DNA from: G020354785 sp964461435
GTDB lineage: Bacteria > Bacteroidota > Bacteroidia > Bacteroidales > UBA10428
DNA: 64,000 nucleotides
Direction of reading: 5' to 3'
Assembly (NCBI GenBank): GCA_964461435.1
Contig: CAYWUI010000002.1
Location: forward strand, 62,001-126,000
Positions 36,416-45,557 of the stretch are shown here, in pieces (positions within the stretch are counted from its first letter, which is position 1; each line of letters begins with the position of its first letter). Both the position numbers and the translations under genes were made by a program. Under the pieces are notes generated by a model, which saw only the letters and a list, made by a program, of their open reading frames with translations, had not been told where the DNA came from and made no database searches.

Positions 36416-36913
36416 ATGGACAAACTGGAGATAATAAAATCAAAAATAATCGGAGCAGATTCTCTTCACTACCGTCTGGCACAGTGGAGATTTAATGGAA
36501 AAACAATAGTATTTACAAACGGATGTTTTGATATTGTACACAGGGGGCATATTGAATATTTGTCCAAAGCCGCCGGTTATGGTGATATCCTGGTAATCGG
36601 ATTGAATACCGATAAATCGGTAAAGAAAATAAAAAGAGCAGGGAGGCCATACCAGGATGAATATTCCCGTGCCCTGATCCTTGCATCACTATTTTTTGTT
36701 ACGGCAGTGATCCTTTTTGATGAAGAAACACCTTATGAGCTGCTGAAGATCATTCAGCCCGATGTACTTGTTAAAGGCGGTGATTATAAACATGAAGAAA
36801 TAGTAGGCAGGGATATTGTTGAAGCTAAAGGAGGAAAGGTCATTACTATTGATTATATCAGTGGATGTTCTTCAAGTGACATAATAAGTAAGATAACTTC
36901 AGAAAACAGTTAA
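36416..36913 (+). CDS. rfaE2: RfaE2-type nucleotidyltransferase (D-glycero-beta-D-manno-heptose 1-phosphate adenylyltransferase-like)
   Basis: A 165-residue cytidylyltransferase-fold protein. The motif FTNGCFDIVHRGHIEYLSKA carries the HxGH box (HRGH), and VKGGDYKHEEIVGRDIVEAKGGK is typical of the second (adenylyltransferase) domain of HldE. In E. coli the kinase domain is fused to it; here it is a free-standing domain and no kinase gene lies next to it. It would form ADP-heptose for LPS core. It is followed by radA after 41 bp in the same direction. Confidence 0.9.
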   Translation: MDKLEIIKSKIIGADSLHYRLAQWRFNGKTIVFTNGCFDIVHRGHIEYLSKAAGYGDILVIGLNTDKSVKKIKRAGRPYQDEYSRALILASLFFVTAVILFDEETPYELLKIIQPDVLVKGGDYKHEEIVGRDIVEAKGGKVITIDYISGCSSSDIISKITSENS

Positions 36914-36954
36914 AATAAGAACTGCCTCCGTACAAATATTTAAAATTAATACTG

Positions 36955-38310
36955 ATGCCGAAATCCAGAACTGTATATATATGCCAGAATTGCGGGGCTG
37001 AAGCTTCAAAATGGATGGGAAGATGCCAGTCGTGCGGGCAGTGGAATACCTACGTTGAAGAAATAGTACAAAGAAACATCAAAACACATGAATTGAAATT
37101 TTCCGGGCCCGGCTTTGATCCTGTATCAATTTCAGAAATAGTATCAACAAGTGAAAAGAGAATAGACACTAAAAATACTGAAATAAACAGGATACTGGGT
37201 GGAGGATTAGTGCCGGGGTCCCTCGTTTTGCTGGGGGGCGAGCCGGGAATTGGCAAATCAACTATCGCATTGCAGCTTGCCCTGACTATTAATGAATTGA
37301 AAATTCTTTATATATCAGGCGAAGAAAGCTATCAGCAGATAAAACTCCGTGCCGACAGGTTAAAACTGAAAAGTGACAACTGCTTTATACTTAGTGAAAT
37401 ATTAATAGAGAATATATTTGCGCAAATTCAGAATATTAAACCCGACATTGTTATTATTGACTCGGTACAAACATTGCAAACTGAAGATATAGAATCTTCA
37501 CAGGGAAGTGTTTCCCAGGTGAGGGAATGTGCCTCAAGACTATTAAAATTCGCAAAAAAAACTTCTATCCCTGTAATATTAATCGGACACATAACCAAAG
37601 ACGGTAGTCTGGCCGGACCAAAAATCCTGGAGCATATTGTTGATACTGTTTTGTTATTCGAAGGAGACAGTAACTATGTATACAGGATACTTAGAGTATT
37701 AAAGAACAGATTCGGGCCAACCTCCGAGCTGGGTATTTTCGAGATGCAAAATAGCGGGTTAAGGGAAATTAATAATCCCTCGCAGATACTGATTTCCCCG
37801 GGTACTGAAAATATGAGTGGCGTGGCAATAGCATCTACAATAGATGGGATACGCCCATTTTTAATAGAAGTCCAGGCCCTGGTAAGCTCGGCTGTTTACG
37901 GTATGCCCCAGCGAAGCACAACGGGATTTGATATCAGAAGATTAAACATGTTACTTGCCGTACTTGAGAAAAAAGCGGGATTCAGACTGGCAACAAAAGA
38001 TGTATTTTTAAATATTGCCGGAGGAATAAAGGTCAGTGATCCTGCTATAGACCTTGCAGTAATATGCGCTATACTTTCTTCAAGCTTTGATAAGCCAATA
38101 AATAAAAAAATATGCTTTGCCGGAGAGGTTGGCTTATCAGGTGAAATAAGACCTGTAAATCATATTGATCAGAGAATAAAGGAAGCGGAAAGACAAGGAT
38201 TTCAGGAAATTTTTATTTCAAATATTAATGTAAGTCCGGTTGCTAAAACTAAAATAGGAATAACAAGAGTAAAAAAAGTTGAAGGCGCAATAAAATACCT
38301 GTTCAAATAA
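36955..38310 (+). CDS. radA: DNA repair protein RadA
   Basis: A 451-residue RecA-like helper of recombination and branch migration. An N-terminal zinc knuckle (YICQNCGAEASKWMGRCQSC) precedes the ATPase core with Walker A GGEPGIGKST (about 92-101) and Walker B PDIVIIDSVQTLQ. The RadA-specific KNRFG motif is in VLKNRFGPTSELGIF. The C-terminal Lon-like domain follows (GYGxx-type surface VYGMPQRSTTGFD, KVSDPAIDLAV, GEVGLSGEIRPV). It ends 5 bp from the convergent PBP gene. Confidence 0.96.
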   Translation: MPKSRTVYICQNCGAEASKWMGRCQSCGQWNTYVEEIVQRNIKTHELKFSGPGFDPVSISEIVSTSEKRIDTKNTEINRILGGGLVPGSLVLLGGEPGIGKSTIALQLALTINELKILYISGEESYQQIKLRADRLKLKSDNCFILSEILIENIFAQIQNIKPDIVIIDSVQTLQTEDIESSQGSVSQVRECASRLLKFAKKTSIPVILIGHITKDGSLAGPKILEHIVDTVLLFEGDSNYVYRILRVLKNRFGPTSELGIFEMQNSGLREINNPSQILISPGTENMSGVAIASTIDGIRPFLIEVQALVSSAVYGMPQRSTTGFDIRRLNMLLAVLEKKAGFRLATKDVFLNIAGGIKVSDPAIDLAVICAILSSSFDKPINKKICFAGEVGLSGEIRPVNHIDQRIKEAERQGFQEIFISNINVSPVAKTKIGITRVKKVEGAIKYLFK

Positions 38311-38315
38311 CTGCC

Positions 38316-40682
38316 TCAGTCCAAATCCATATCATCAATCTCAAGAGCCCCAATATCGTCAGTCTCATATTTGTCACAATCAATAACAATATTAAAATCG
38401 GGAGGTTCTTCAAAAACATCTTCCTGTGTAATTCCAAGTGATGAATCGGCATAAACTTTCTCCATATAATGTGCCCATATTGGCAAAGCCATATTTGTAC
38501 CGGAGCCCATAGCCAATTCATCAAAATGTACTGCCCTGTCCTCTGCCCCCACCCAGATTCCTGAAATAAGCTTCGGCGTAATTCCTATAAACCATCCGTC
38601 TGAATGATTCTGTGTTGTTCCCGTTTTGCCTGCAATCTGTGCCGTGAAATTATACCTGTATCTTAATCTTACGGCCGTTCCAAAATTTATTACCCCCTCC
38701 ATAAGGTTAAGCATCAAAAATGCTGTCTGCTCACTAATTGATTCCACCCTCTCAGGCTGAAAAGTTGCCAGCAGGTTCCCGTTCTTATCCTCAATCCTTG
38801 TCACGTATAAAGGATCAGTGTGAATTCCTTTATTGGCAAAAGTTGCGTATGCCCCAACCATTTCCTCGACAGACATATCCGAAGTTCCATAAATCATGGG
38901 AGGCACAGGATCAATATAGCTTTTTATCCCCATCTTATACGCAATATCTGCAATAGGCCGGGGCTTAAATCTTTTGACCAGCCATGCAGATATATTATTC
39001 TCTGAAAGCGCCAGTCCCCACTTTAAAGTCCTCATCTGATTCATATCCTTGGGCCTGCTATTACTTTTGGGTATCCATACAGTGTCCTTATCGTAGAAAA
39101 CCTGGGTAGTATTCAGCACTTGCTGGCAGGGAGAGAATCCTTCCTGCATCGCCAGAATATAAAGAAAAGGCTTAAATGTCGATCCGGCCTGCCTCTTACC
39201 CTGGGTTACATGATCATATTTAAAATACCTGAAATCAAGTCCCCCCACATAAGCTTTAACTTCGCCAGTCACAGGATCCATTGATAATAATCCGGACTGA
39301 AGAAAATGCTTATAGTAAATAATTGAATCCAGGGGCGTCATGACTGTATCAATATCGCCCTTCCAGCTAAATACTGTCATTTCTACAGGAGTATTGAATA
39401 CTTTATAAATTGATTCCCTTGACATACCCTGCCTCCTGAGCTTCCTGCCCCTGTCGGAATTTGCCATCGCCGTCCAGAGAATACTATTAATCTGATTTTG
39501 ATCGAGATCATCAGAGAAAGGAGCATCCTTCCTTCCCTTTTTCTCACTTAAAAAAACATCCTGCAAATATTCCCCCAGATACTCCCTGACGGCTGCCTCA
39601 GCGTATTGCTGCAATTTTGAGTTAATAGTAGTATAGATTCTTAGTCCGTCCGTATAAAGATCGTAGGAGGAGCCATCAGGTTTTTTATTTTTATTGCACC
39701 AGCCATATAAGGGATCACTTTCCCATTTAATGGAATCCTCCCTGAACCTGCTGTATTGAAAATAATTTCTCCTTACCGGTTTTTCAGCAGTAAGTGTCCT
39801 TCTGATGAACTCCCTGTAATATGTTGCCAATCCCAGATTATGTGAAATCTTCTGGTAATTTGTTACAATAGCCAGTTTTTTTATTGAATCGTATTCGGCT
39901 TCTTTAAGAAATCCGTACTTCTTCATCTGTGAAAGAACAATATTACGCCTTTTCAGGGCAAGCTCCGCATAATTCTCCCTCAGTGGATTATATAATACCG
40001 GATTTTTTGCCATCCCTATCAGCATTGCTGCTTCTTCAATTTTCAGGGAGTCCGGACTCGTATTAAAATATACCTGTGCAGCAGATTTTATGCCGACAGC
40101 CTTGTATAAAAAATCAACCTGGTTGAAATACATTGTAATAATTTCCTGCTTTGTGTAAGATCTTTCAAGCTTAACGGCCGTCACCCACTCCCTGAGTTTC
40201 GTAATTATTAATTTTGCCGCTCTTGTATACCTGGAATCATAACTGGTTGTATCACGGGGAAATAAATTCTTTGCCAGTTGCTGCGAAATTGTGCTTCCCC
40301 CACCGCTCCCCCTTTGGCCGCCCAGGATCGTCCTGAATAATACCCTGGCCAAGCCCCGCGCATCAATTCCAGAGTGTTTATAAAACCTTATATCCTCGGT
40401 GGCTATTAAAGCATCAATTAAATGCTGCGGCAGATCCTTATAGTCTACAAATGTGCGGTTCTGATTCTTATAGTAAAATGACCCCAGGACAACCCCATCT
40501 TCACTGATAACCTGTGTGGCCAGGTTAATGCTTGGATTTTCAAGCTCTTCAAAATCAGGCATGTATCCAAGTTTGCCCTTTGATATCAGAATAAAAATAA
40601 TCAGAAGAAAAATAAACGGTGATACAAATACTGCCCAGAAAATTATATTTAACCTTTTTCGCGATATCTTTGCTTTATTCAT
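38316..40682 (-). CDS. mrcA: Penicillin-binding protein 1A (bifunctional transglycosylase/transpeptidase)
   Basis: A 788-residue class A PBP. One TM helix at about 15-34 anchors it in the inner membrane. The GT51 transglycosylase has ALIATEDIRFYKHSGID and GGGSTISQQLAKNLFPRD. The transpeptidase has the SxxK motif AGSTFKPFLY near residue 500, the SxN motif LSENNIS, and KTGTT in AGKTGTTQNHSDGWFIG near residue 684. All catalytic motifs are intact. The acidic C-terminus (ETDDIGALEIDDMDLD) is unusual but lies outside the enzyme domains. It is divergent from topA. Confidence 0.96.
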   Translation of the reverse strand: MNKAKISRKRLNIIFWAVFVSPFIFLLIIFILISKGKLGYMPDFEELENPSINLATQVISEDGVVLGSFYYKNQNRTFVDYKDLPQHLIDALIATEDIRFYKHSGIDARGLARVLFRTILGGQRGSGGGSTISQQLAKNLFPRDTTSYDSRYTRAAKLIITKLREWVTAVKLERSYTKQEIITMYFNQVDFLYKAVGIKSAAQVYFNTSPDSLKIEEAAMLIGMAKNPVLYNPLRENYAELALKRRNIVLSQMKKYGFLKEAEYDSIKKLAIVTNYQKISHNLGLATYYREFIRRTLTAEKPVRRNYFQYSRFREDSIKWESDPLYGWCNKNKKPDGSSYDLYTDGLRIYTTINSKLQQYAEAAVREYLGEYLQDVFLSEKKGRKDAPFSDDLDQNQINSILWTAMANSDRGRKLRRQGMSRESIYKVFNTPVEMTVFSWKGDIDTVMTPLDSIIYYKHFLQSGLLSMDPVTGEVKAYVGGLDFRYFKYDHVTQGKRQAGSTFKPFLYILAMQEGFSPCQQVLNTTQVFYDKDTVWIPKSNSRPKDMNQMRTLKWGLALSENNISAWLVKRFKPRPIADIAYKMGIKSYIDPVPPMIYGTSDMSVEEMVGAYATFANKGIHTDPLYVTRIEDKNGNLLATFQPERVESISEQTAFLMLNLMEGVINFGTAVRLRYRYNFTAQIAGKTGTTQNHSDGWFIGITPKLISGIWVGAEDRAVHFDELAMGSGTNMALPIWAHYMEKVYADSSLGITQEDVFEEPPDFNIVIDCDKYETDDIGALEIDDMDLD

Positions 40683-40787
40683 AATAAAATTGCATGTTTG
40701 ACGTAAAAGTAATAATTATTTGATTTAAATTTTTGAAGTTCGAGTTGTAATTATTTTACTTTGTGAAGTTTTTAATAATTTTACTTA

Positions 40788-43118
40788 ATGATTGAAAATT
40801 TAGTAATAGTTGAATCACCGGCCAAAGCAAGAACTATTGAAAAATTCCTTGGCAAAGAGTTCCAGGTAAAATCAAGTATGGGTCATATCAGGGATCTGTC
40901 AAAAAAAGATCTCGGTATTGATATTAAAAATGAATATAAGCCTAAATATATTGTCCCTGAAGATAAAAAGAAAATAGTCGCTGAATTGAGAAAACTGGTT
41001 AAAGAATCCAGAACAGTATGGTTGGCTTCAGATGAAGACAGGGAAGGTGAAGCAATTGCCTGGCATCTGTGCGAAGCTCTTGAGCTTAATAAAGACCATA
41101 CTAAACGTATAGTCTTTCATGAAATAACAAAAAATGCCATACTTAATGCTATTAAGAATCACAGAGGAATAGACTATGACCTTGTTGATGCCCAGCAGGC
41201 AAGAAGAATTCTTGACCGGCTGGTAGGTTTCGAGCTTTCTCCCTTATTATGGAAAAAAGTAAAACCTGCCCTGTCTGCAGGAAGGGTCCAGTCTGTTGCC
41301 GTGCGCCTTATTGTCGAAAGAGAAAGGGAAATAATAAATTTCAAATATTCACCTTATTACAAAATATCAGGAATATTCAAGGTAAAGGATAAGGATAACA
41401 GGATATATGAACTGAAGGCAGAGATACAGAATAAAATAGAATCAGAAAAAAAAGCCATTGAACTTCTCGAAAAATTTAAAGTTGCAACATTTTCTATTGC
41501 AGATATAACAAAGAAACCTTCCAGGAAAACTCCATCGCCTCCTTTTACTACATCGACCCTGCAGCAGGAAGCAAGCAGAAAACTCGGATTTTCAGTAGCA
41601 CAAACCATGATAATCGCCCAGCATCTTTACGAAGCCGGGAAAATAACGTATATGCGTACTGATTCGGTAAATTTATCTAATACTGCCCTGTATGCGGCAA
41701 AAGAAATTATTTCCAGGGAATACGGGGATAAATATATAAATATCAGAAATTATAAAACCAGGTCGAAGAGCGCACAGGAAGCCCACGAGGCTATTCGTCC
41801 GACATATCTCGCAAAACAGGCTATTACAGGCAATAATTCCGAAAAAAAATTATATGACCTTATATGGAAAAGAACTGTAGCATCCCAGATGAGCGATGCC
41901 TTAATTGAAAAAACTACCGTAATAATAAATATTTCCAACGCAGATGAAAAATTCGTGGCAACAGGTGAAATACTTACTTTTGATGGGTTTCTAAAAGTAT
42001 ACAACGAGTCACCTGACGAAGAATCTGAGGAAAGTTCAAAAGGACTTTTACCTCCTTTAAAAATTAATGACCCTTTAATACCTGCTGCAATAAGTGCTAC
42101 TGAAAAATTCACCTATCCCCCTCCACGTTATACCGAAGCCAGCCTGGTTAAAAGACTTGAGGAGCTGGGAATAGGAAGACCCTCAACATATGCACCGACA
42201 ATATCTACAATTCAGCAAAGAGGATATGTTATCAAACAGGATAAACAGGGTGATGAAAGAAAATACATATCATTGACATTAAAAGATAACAGCATAGGCA
42301 AGGAGATTAAAACTGAACTTGTTGGAGCAGCAAAAGCAAAACTATTCCCCGATAATATAGGGATGATAGTAAATGACTTTCTGGTCCAGAATTTCGGGGA
42401 AATACTGGATTATAACTTTACAGCAACAATTGAGGAAGAATTTGATGATATAGCTTCAGGGAAGAAAAACTGGACCGATATGATAGACACATTCTATAAA
42501 CATTTCCATCCGAAAGTGGAAACAACCCTTGCAAAATCAGAATTAAACAGGGGAGATCGCTATCTGGGCGATGATCCTGAAACAGGCAAGCGAGTGATAG
42601 TGAAGATGGGCAGATATGGAGCAATAGTGCAGATTGGTGAAAATACAAGCAAAGAAAATGAAGAAAAACCCCGCTTTGCCAGCCTCAGAAAAGGTCAGAA
42701 CCTCGAATCAATAACCCTTGAAGAAGCCCTTCAGCTTTTCAGGCTTCCCAGGGTAATAGGACAGCTGGAAGGAATAGACCTTATAGTAAGCATTGGCAAG
42801 TTTGGCCCTTATGTGAAACATGATTCAAAATTTTACTCTCTTATAAAGGGTGTTGATGACCCATACTCAATAAACATGGAAAGAGCTATCGAAATAATTA
42901 AGGAAAAACTTGAGAAAGACAGAAACAGAATAATAAAATCCTTTCAGGAAGATAAGGATCTTATGATCCTCAACGGCAGGTGGGGACCGTATATATCCTA
43001 TAAAAAAGAAAACTTTAAGGTGCCGGGGAAAGTTGACCCAAAATCCATGTCTTATGAAGACTGCATAAGAGTTATTAAAGAAACTGCCAAAACAAAAAAA
43101 AGTCATAAAAAAAAATAG
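40788..43118 (+). CDS. topA: DNA topoisomerase I
   Basis: A 776-residue type IA topoisomerase that relaxes negative supercoils. The TOPRIM domain starts IENLVIVESPAKARTIEKFL with SDEDREGEAIAWHL; the active Tyr lies in KITYMRTDSVNLS near residue 288. Instead of zinc-finger Cys repeats, the C-terminal part has several topoisomerase C-terminal repeats (ETGKRVIVKMGRYGAIVQIG, IVSIGKFGPYVKHDSKFYSL, MILNGRWGPYISYKKENFKV), as in many Bacteroidota. A basic tail (KTKKSHKKK) ends it. It is 12 bp upstream of the arginase-fold gene. Confidence 0.96.
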   Translation: MIENLVIVESPAKARTIEKFLGKEFQVKSSMGHIRDLSKKDLGIDIKNEYKPKYIVPEDKKKIVAELRKLVKESRTVWLASDEDREGEAIAWHLCEALELNKDHTKRIVFHEITKNAILNAIKNHRGIDYDLVDAQQARRILDRLVGFELSPLLWKKVKPALSAGRVQSVAVRLIVEREREIINFKYSPYYKISGIFKVKDKDNRIYELKAEIQNKIESEKKAIELLEKFKVATFSIADITKKPSRKTPSPPFTTSTLQQEASRKLGFSVAQTMIIAQHLYEAGKITYMRTDSVNLSNTALYAAKEIISREYGDKYINIRNYKTRSKSAQEAHEAIRPTYLAKQAITGNNSEKKLYDLIWKRTVASQMSDALIEKTTVIINISNADEKFVATGEILTFDGFLKVYNESPDEESEESSKGLLPPLKINDPLIPAAISATEKFTYPPPRYTEASLVKRLEELGIGRPSTYAPTISTIQQRGYVIKQDKQGDERKYISLTLKDNSIGKEIKTELVGAAKAKLFPDNIGMIVNDFLVQNFGEILDYNFTATIEEEFDDIASGKKNWTDMIDTFYKHFHPKVETTLAKSELNRGDRYLGDDPETGKRVIVKMGRYGAIVQIGENTSKENEEKPRFASLRKGQNLESITLEEALQLFRLPRVIGQLEGIDLIVSIGKFGPYVKHDSKFYSLIKGVDDPYSINMERAIEIIKEKLEKDRNRIIKSFQEDKDLMILNGRWGPYISYKKENFKVPGKVDPKSMSYEDCIRVIKETAKTKKSHKKK

Positions 43119-43130
43119 TCTTAAATATTT

Positions 43131-44279
43131 ATGAATCTTAATGATTACTTCAATCCGGTTGAGCTTGATAAGCCCGATGATACTGAAATACTGAGTGATT
43201 CAATTCTCGGCAGAAATATTAAAATAAATACCCCGAGCGTGCCTATTGACGAAATCAGCAATTATAATATAGCTGTCCTTGGCGTACCCGAAGACAGGAA
43301 CTCTTATAACAAAGGGGTTTCGCTTGCCCCGGATCATATAAGGTCAAGTCTTTACAAGCTATATAAAATTGATGACAAGCTGAAGATCATTGATCTTGGC
43401 AATCTTAAAGAAGGTAATACATACACTGATACTTACTACGGGTTGCGTGAGGTAATAATTGAACTCCTGAATAATCAGGTAGCATCAATTATACTGGGAG
43501 GCACACAGGATCTGACTTATGCAGTTTATCTGGCATTTGAACAATATAAACACAATGTTAAGCTCATTACCGTTGACTCTGTTATCGATCTTGATGAGAA
43601 AAAATTTGATGCAAAATCGTTTCTTTCAAAGGTTATACTGAATAATGACAAAATATTCAAGTATGTGAACCTTGCACATCAGCAATACTTAAATGATCAG
43701 AAATTATTAAAGCAGCTGGATAGTCTTTTTTTTGATTCTGTAAGACTCGGACTTATCCGGTCAGATATTTCGGTTGTTGAACCGGTATTAAGGGATGCAG
43801 ATATTTTAAGTCTTGACATATGTGCTATAAAGCATTCTGATGCCCCTGCAAACCGTTATCCTTCGCCAAACGGATTACATGCAGATGAAGCATGCCAGAT
43901 TGCAAGATATGCAGGCCTGAGTGACTCAGTGGCTTCATTTGGTATATACGACCTTAATCCCGTCTATGAAAATAATAAGCAGACTGCCAATCTTGCCGCA
44001 CAGATTATCTGGTACTTCATTGACGGATATAATGTAAGAAAAATTGAAAACCCCCTCTCTGAAAATCAGAACTTTAAGGTCTTCATAGTAAGCCACAAAG
44101 ACATGGAATATGAAATAACTTTTTATAAAAGTCTGATTACAAATCGCTGGTGGATGGAAATTCCAAAAACCAACTCATCAAATCCCTTAATAATAGCATG
44201 TTCTCATGAAGACTATCAACAAGCATGTAACCATGAGATCCCTGATTTATGGTGGAAAACTTACCAGAGAATAAATTAA
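43131..44279 (+). CDS. Arginase-fold (formimidoylglutamase-like) protein with lost metal ligands
   Basis: A 382-residue member of the arginase/ureohydrolase fold. Landmarks are IAVLGVPEDRNSYNKGVSLA, IILGGTQDLTYAVY, KLITVDSVIDLDE and ILSLDICAIKHSDAPANRYP. Active members carry GGDHS, DAHxD and SxDxDxxDP to bind two Mn ions. Here the first His is Gln, the second motif is DSVID with no His, and the third is SLDIC with Cys for the second Asp. At least three metal ligands are thus missing, so normal arginase-type catalysis is unlikely. Automated annotation would call it formimidoylglutamase. Its position between topA and porP/sprF, which I recall in other Bacteroidales, hints at a T9SS-linked or structural role; this is inference. 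Confidence 0.8.
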   Translation: MNLNDYFNPVELDKPDDTEILSDSILGRNIKINTPSVPIDEISNYNIAVLGVPEDRNSYNKGVSLAPDHIRSSLYKLYKIDDKLKIIDLGNLKEGNTYTDTYYGLREVIIELLNNQVASIILGGTQDLTYAVYLAFEQYKHNVKLITVDSVIDLDEKKFDAKSFLSKVILNNDKIFKYVNLAHQQYLNDQKLLKQLDSLFFDSVRLGLIRSDISVVEPVLRDADILSLDICAIKHSDAPANRYPSPNGLHADEACQIARYAGLSDSVASFGIYDLNPVYENNKQTANLAAQIIWYFIDGYNVRKIENPLSENQNFKVFIVSHKDMEYEITFYKSLITNRWWMEIPKTNSSNPLIIACSHEDYQQACNHEIPDLWWKTYQRIN

Positions 44280-44361
44280 CCCTGCCTGTTTTGCATCACA
44301 ATAAATCAATTGATTCATATATCCTTGCTTCATATATTTAATAAAAACCCTATAAAAAGTA

Positions 44362-44382
44362 ACTTTATTGAATGAATAAAGT
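44362..44382. promoter_or_regulatory. Inverted repeat upstream of the T9SS operon
   Basis: ACTTTATT-GAATG-AATAAAGT is a perfect 8-bp inverted repeat with a 5-base centre, flanked on each side by TATAAAAAG. It lies 150 bp before the porP/sprF start in the 252-bp gap after the arginase-fold gene. It could be a regulator site or a weak hairpin; no U-run follows it. Confidence 0.35.
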
Positions 44383-44531
44383 ATAAAAAGATAATTTTAT
44401 TTTGTATTTTTATTAACACATAACTGTTAATTTTAATTTGCTTGAATACAATATTTTTACTTATTTTACTTTTTATATAAGGTGATTAGAGGAATATACT
44501 GATAAATTGAAAAGTAGGAAAGTAAAAAATT

Positions 44532-45488
44532 ATGTATAAATTCACTTTAATATCATTAGGTTTAATTATTTCTATATTCTTAGAAGCTCAACAAGATTAT
44601 CAGGTAAGCCATTTTATGTTTGACCAAATATCCATAAATCCGGGCTCGGCAGGCAATAAAGATGTTGTATGCGTTAATGGTATCTTGCGCCAGCAATGGC
44701 CAGGTATTGAAAATGGCCCTGAAGATCTTATTCTTAATGCTGATTTTCCCTTTAAACTCTTCAATCAAAATCATGGCTTCGGCCTTTCTATTACACGCGA
44801 TAAAATAGGATTTTATAATGATATCAGTCTTAAACCCGCCTATGCTTTCAGGGCAAATGCAGGTAATGGCAAACTGGGTATAGGAATCAGCCTGAATATT
44901 CAGAACAGGACTCTAAAGCCCAACTGGCAAATACCGGATAACACGAGCTACCATACCAGGTATACTGATGATCCTTTAATACCTGAAAGTGAAGAACCTA
45001 TTTTTGCAATTGACGTCGGATTTGGCCTTTTTTATAAATCAGAAGAATTGTATGTCGGATTTTCCTCCACCCATCTAAATGAAGGAACTTTCAAATATAA
45101 AGAAGCTACCAAAGAAGTCAGTGAAAAGCTTAAACGTCATTATTATATCACCTCCGGATATAATATACAGATGCCCAATCCTTCTTTTGAATTGATGCCA
45201 TCCCTATTAATACAATCTGATGGTTCTATTCACAAAATTGATTTAAATGTCATACTTTTATACAATAAAAAGTTTTGGGGTGGCGTTACTTATAGGCCAG
45301 GCAGTGCAGTTGTAGGGATGCTGGGACTGGAAGTTATTAACGGACTAAAAATTGCTTACGCCTATGATTTTAATACGTCAGCCATAATGAAACATGTGAG
45401 TTTACCCTATGAGATAGCAGTGAGTTATTGTTTTAAAATTGGCATTGAAAAAACACCACAAAAATACAAGAGTATTAGATTTTTATAA
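44532..45488 (+). CDS. porP: PorP/SprF family type IX secretion outer-membrane protein
   Basis: A 318-residue outer-membrane protein. The signal peptide (FTLISLGLIISIFLEAQ) is cleaved before QDYQVSHFMFDQ, and the start ..MFDQISINPGSAGNKD is the hallmark of PorP/SprF. The rest is an alternating beta-barrel with a terminal aromatic-rich strand (YEIAVSYCFKIG). It heads the T9SS core genes. PorP family members link the secretion machine to the outer membrane or to surface substrates. It has the normal length for the family. Confidence 0.92.
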   Translation: MYKFTLISLGLIISIFLEAQQDYQVSHFMFDQISINPGSAGNKDVVCVNGILRQQWPGIENGPEDLILNADFPFKLFNQNHGFGLSITRDKIGFYNDISLKPAYAFRANAGNGKLGIGISLNIQNRTLKPNWQIPDNTSYHTRYTDDPLIPESEEPIFAIDVGFGLFYKSEELYVGFSSTHLNEGTFKYKEATKEVSEKLKRHYYITSGYNIQMPNPSFELMPSLLIQSDGSIHKIDLNVILLYNKKFWGGVTYRPGSAVVGMLGLEVINGLKIAYAYDFNTSAIMKHVSLPYEIAVSYCFKIGIEKTPQKYKSIRFL

Positions 45489-45557
45489 AAAAATAATTAA
45501 ATTTAAAGAAAATTAGAAGTTAAATATAATTGTTATTTCAGATAAATACCTTCGATT

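Noticed and set aside
40700..40780. Imperfect AGTAATAATTA/TAATTATTTTACT repeat between PBP1A and topA
   Set aside because: Mismatched arms in very AT-rich DNA; chance is a sufficient explanation.
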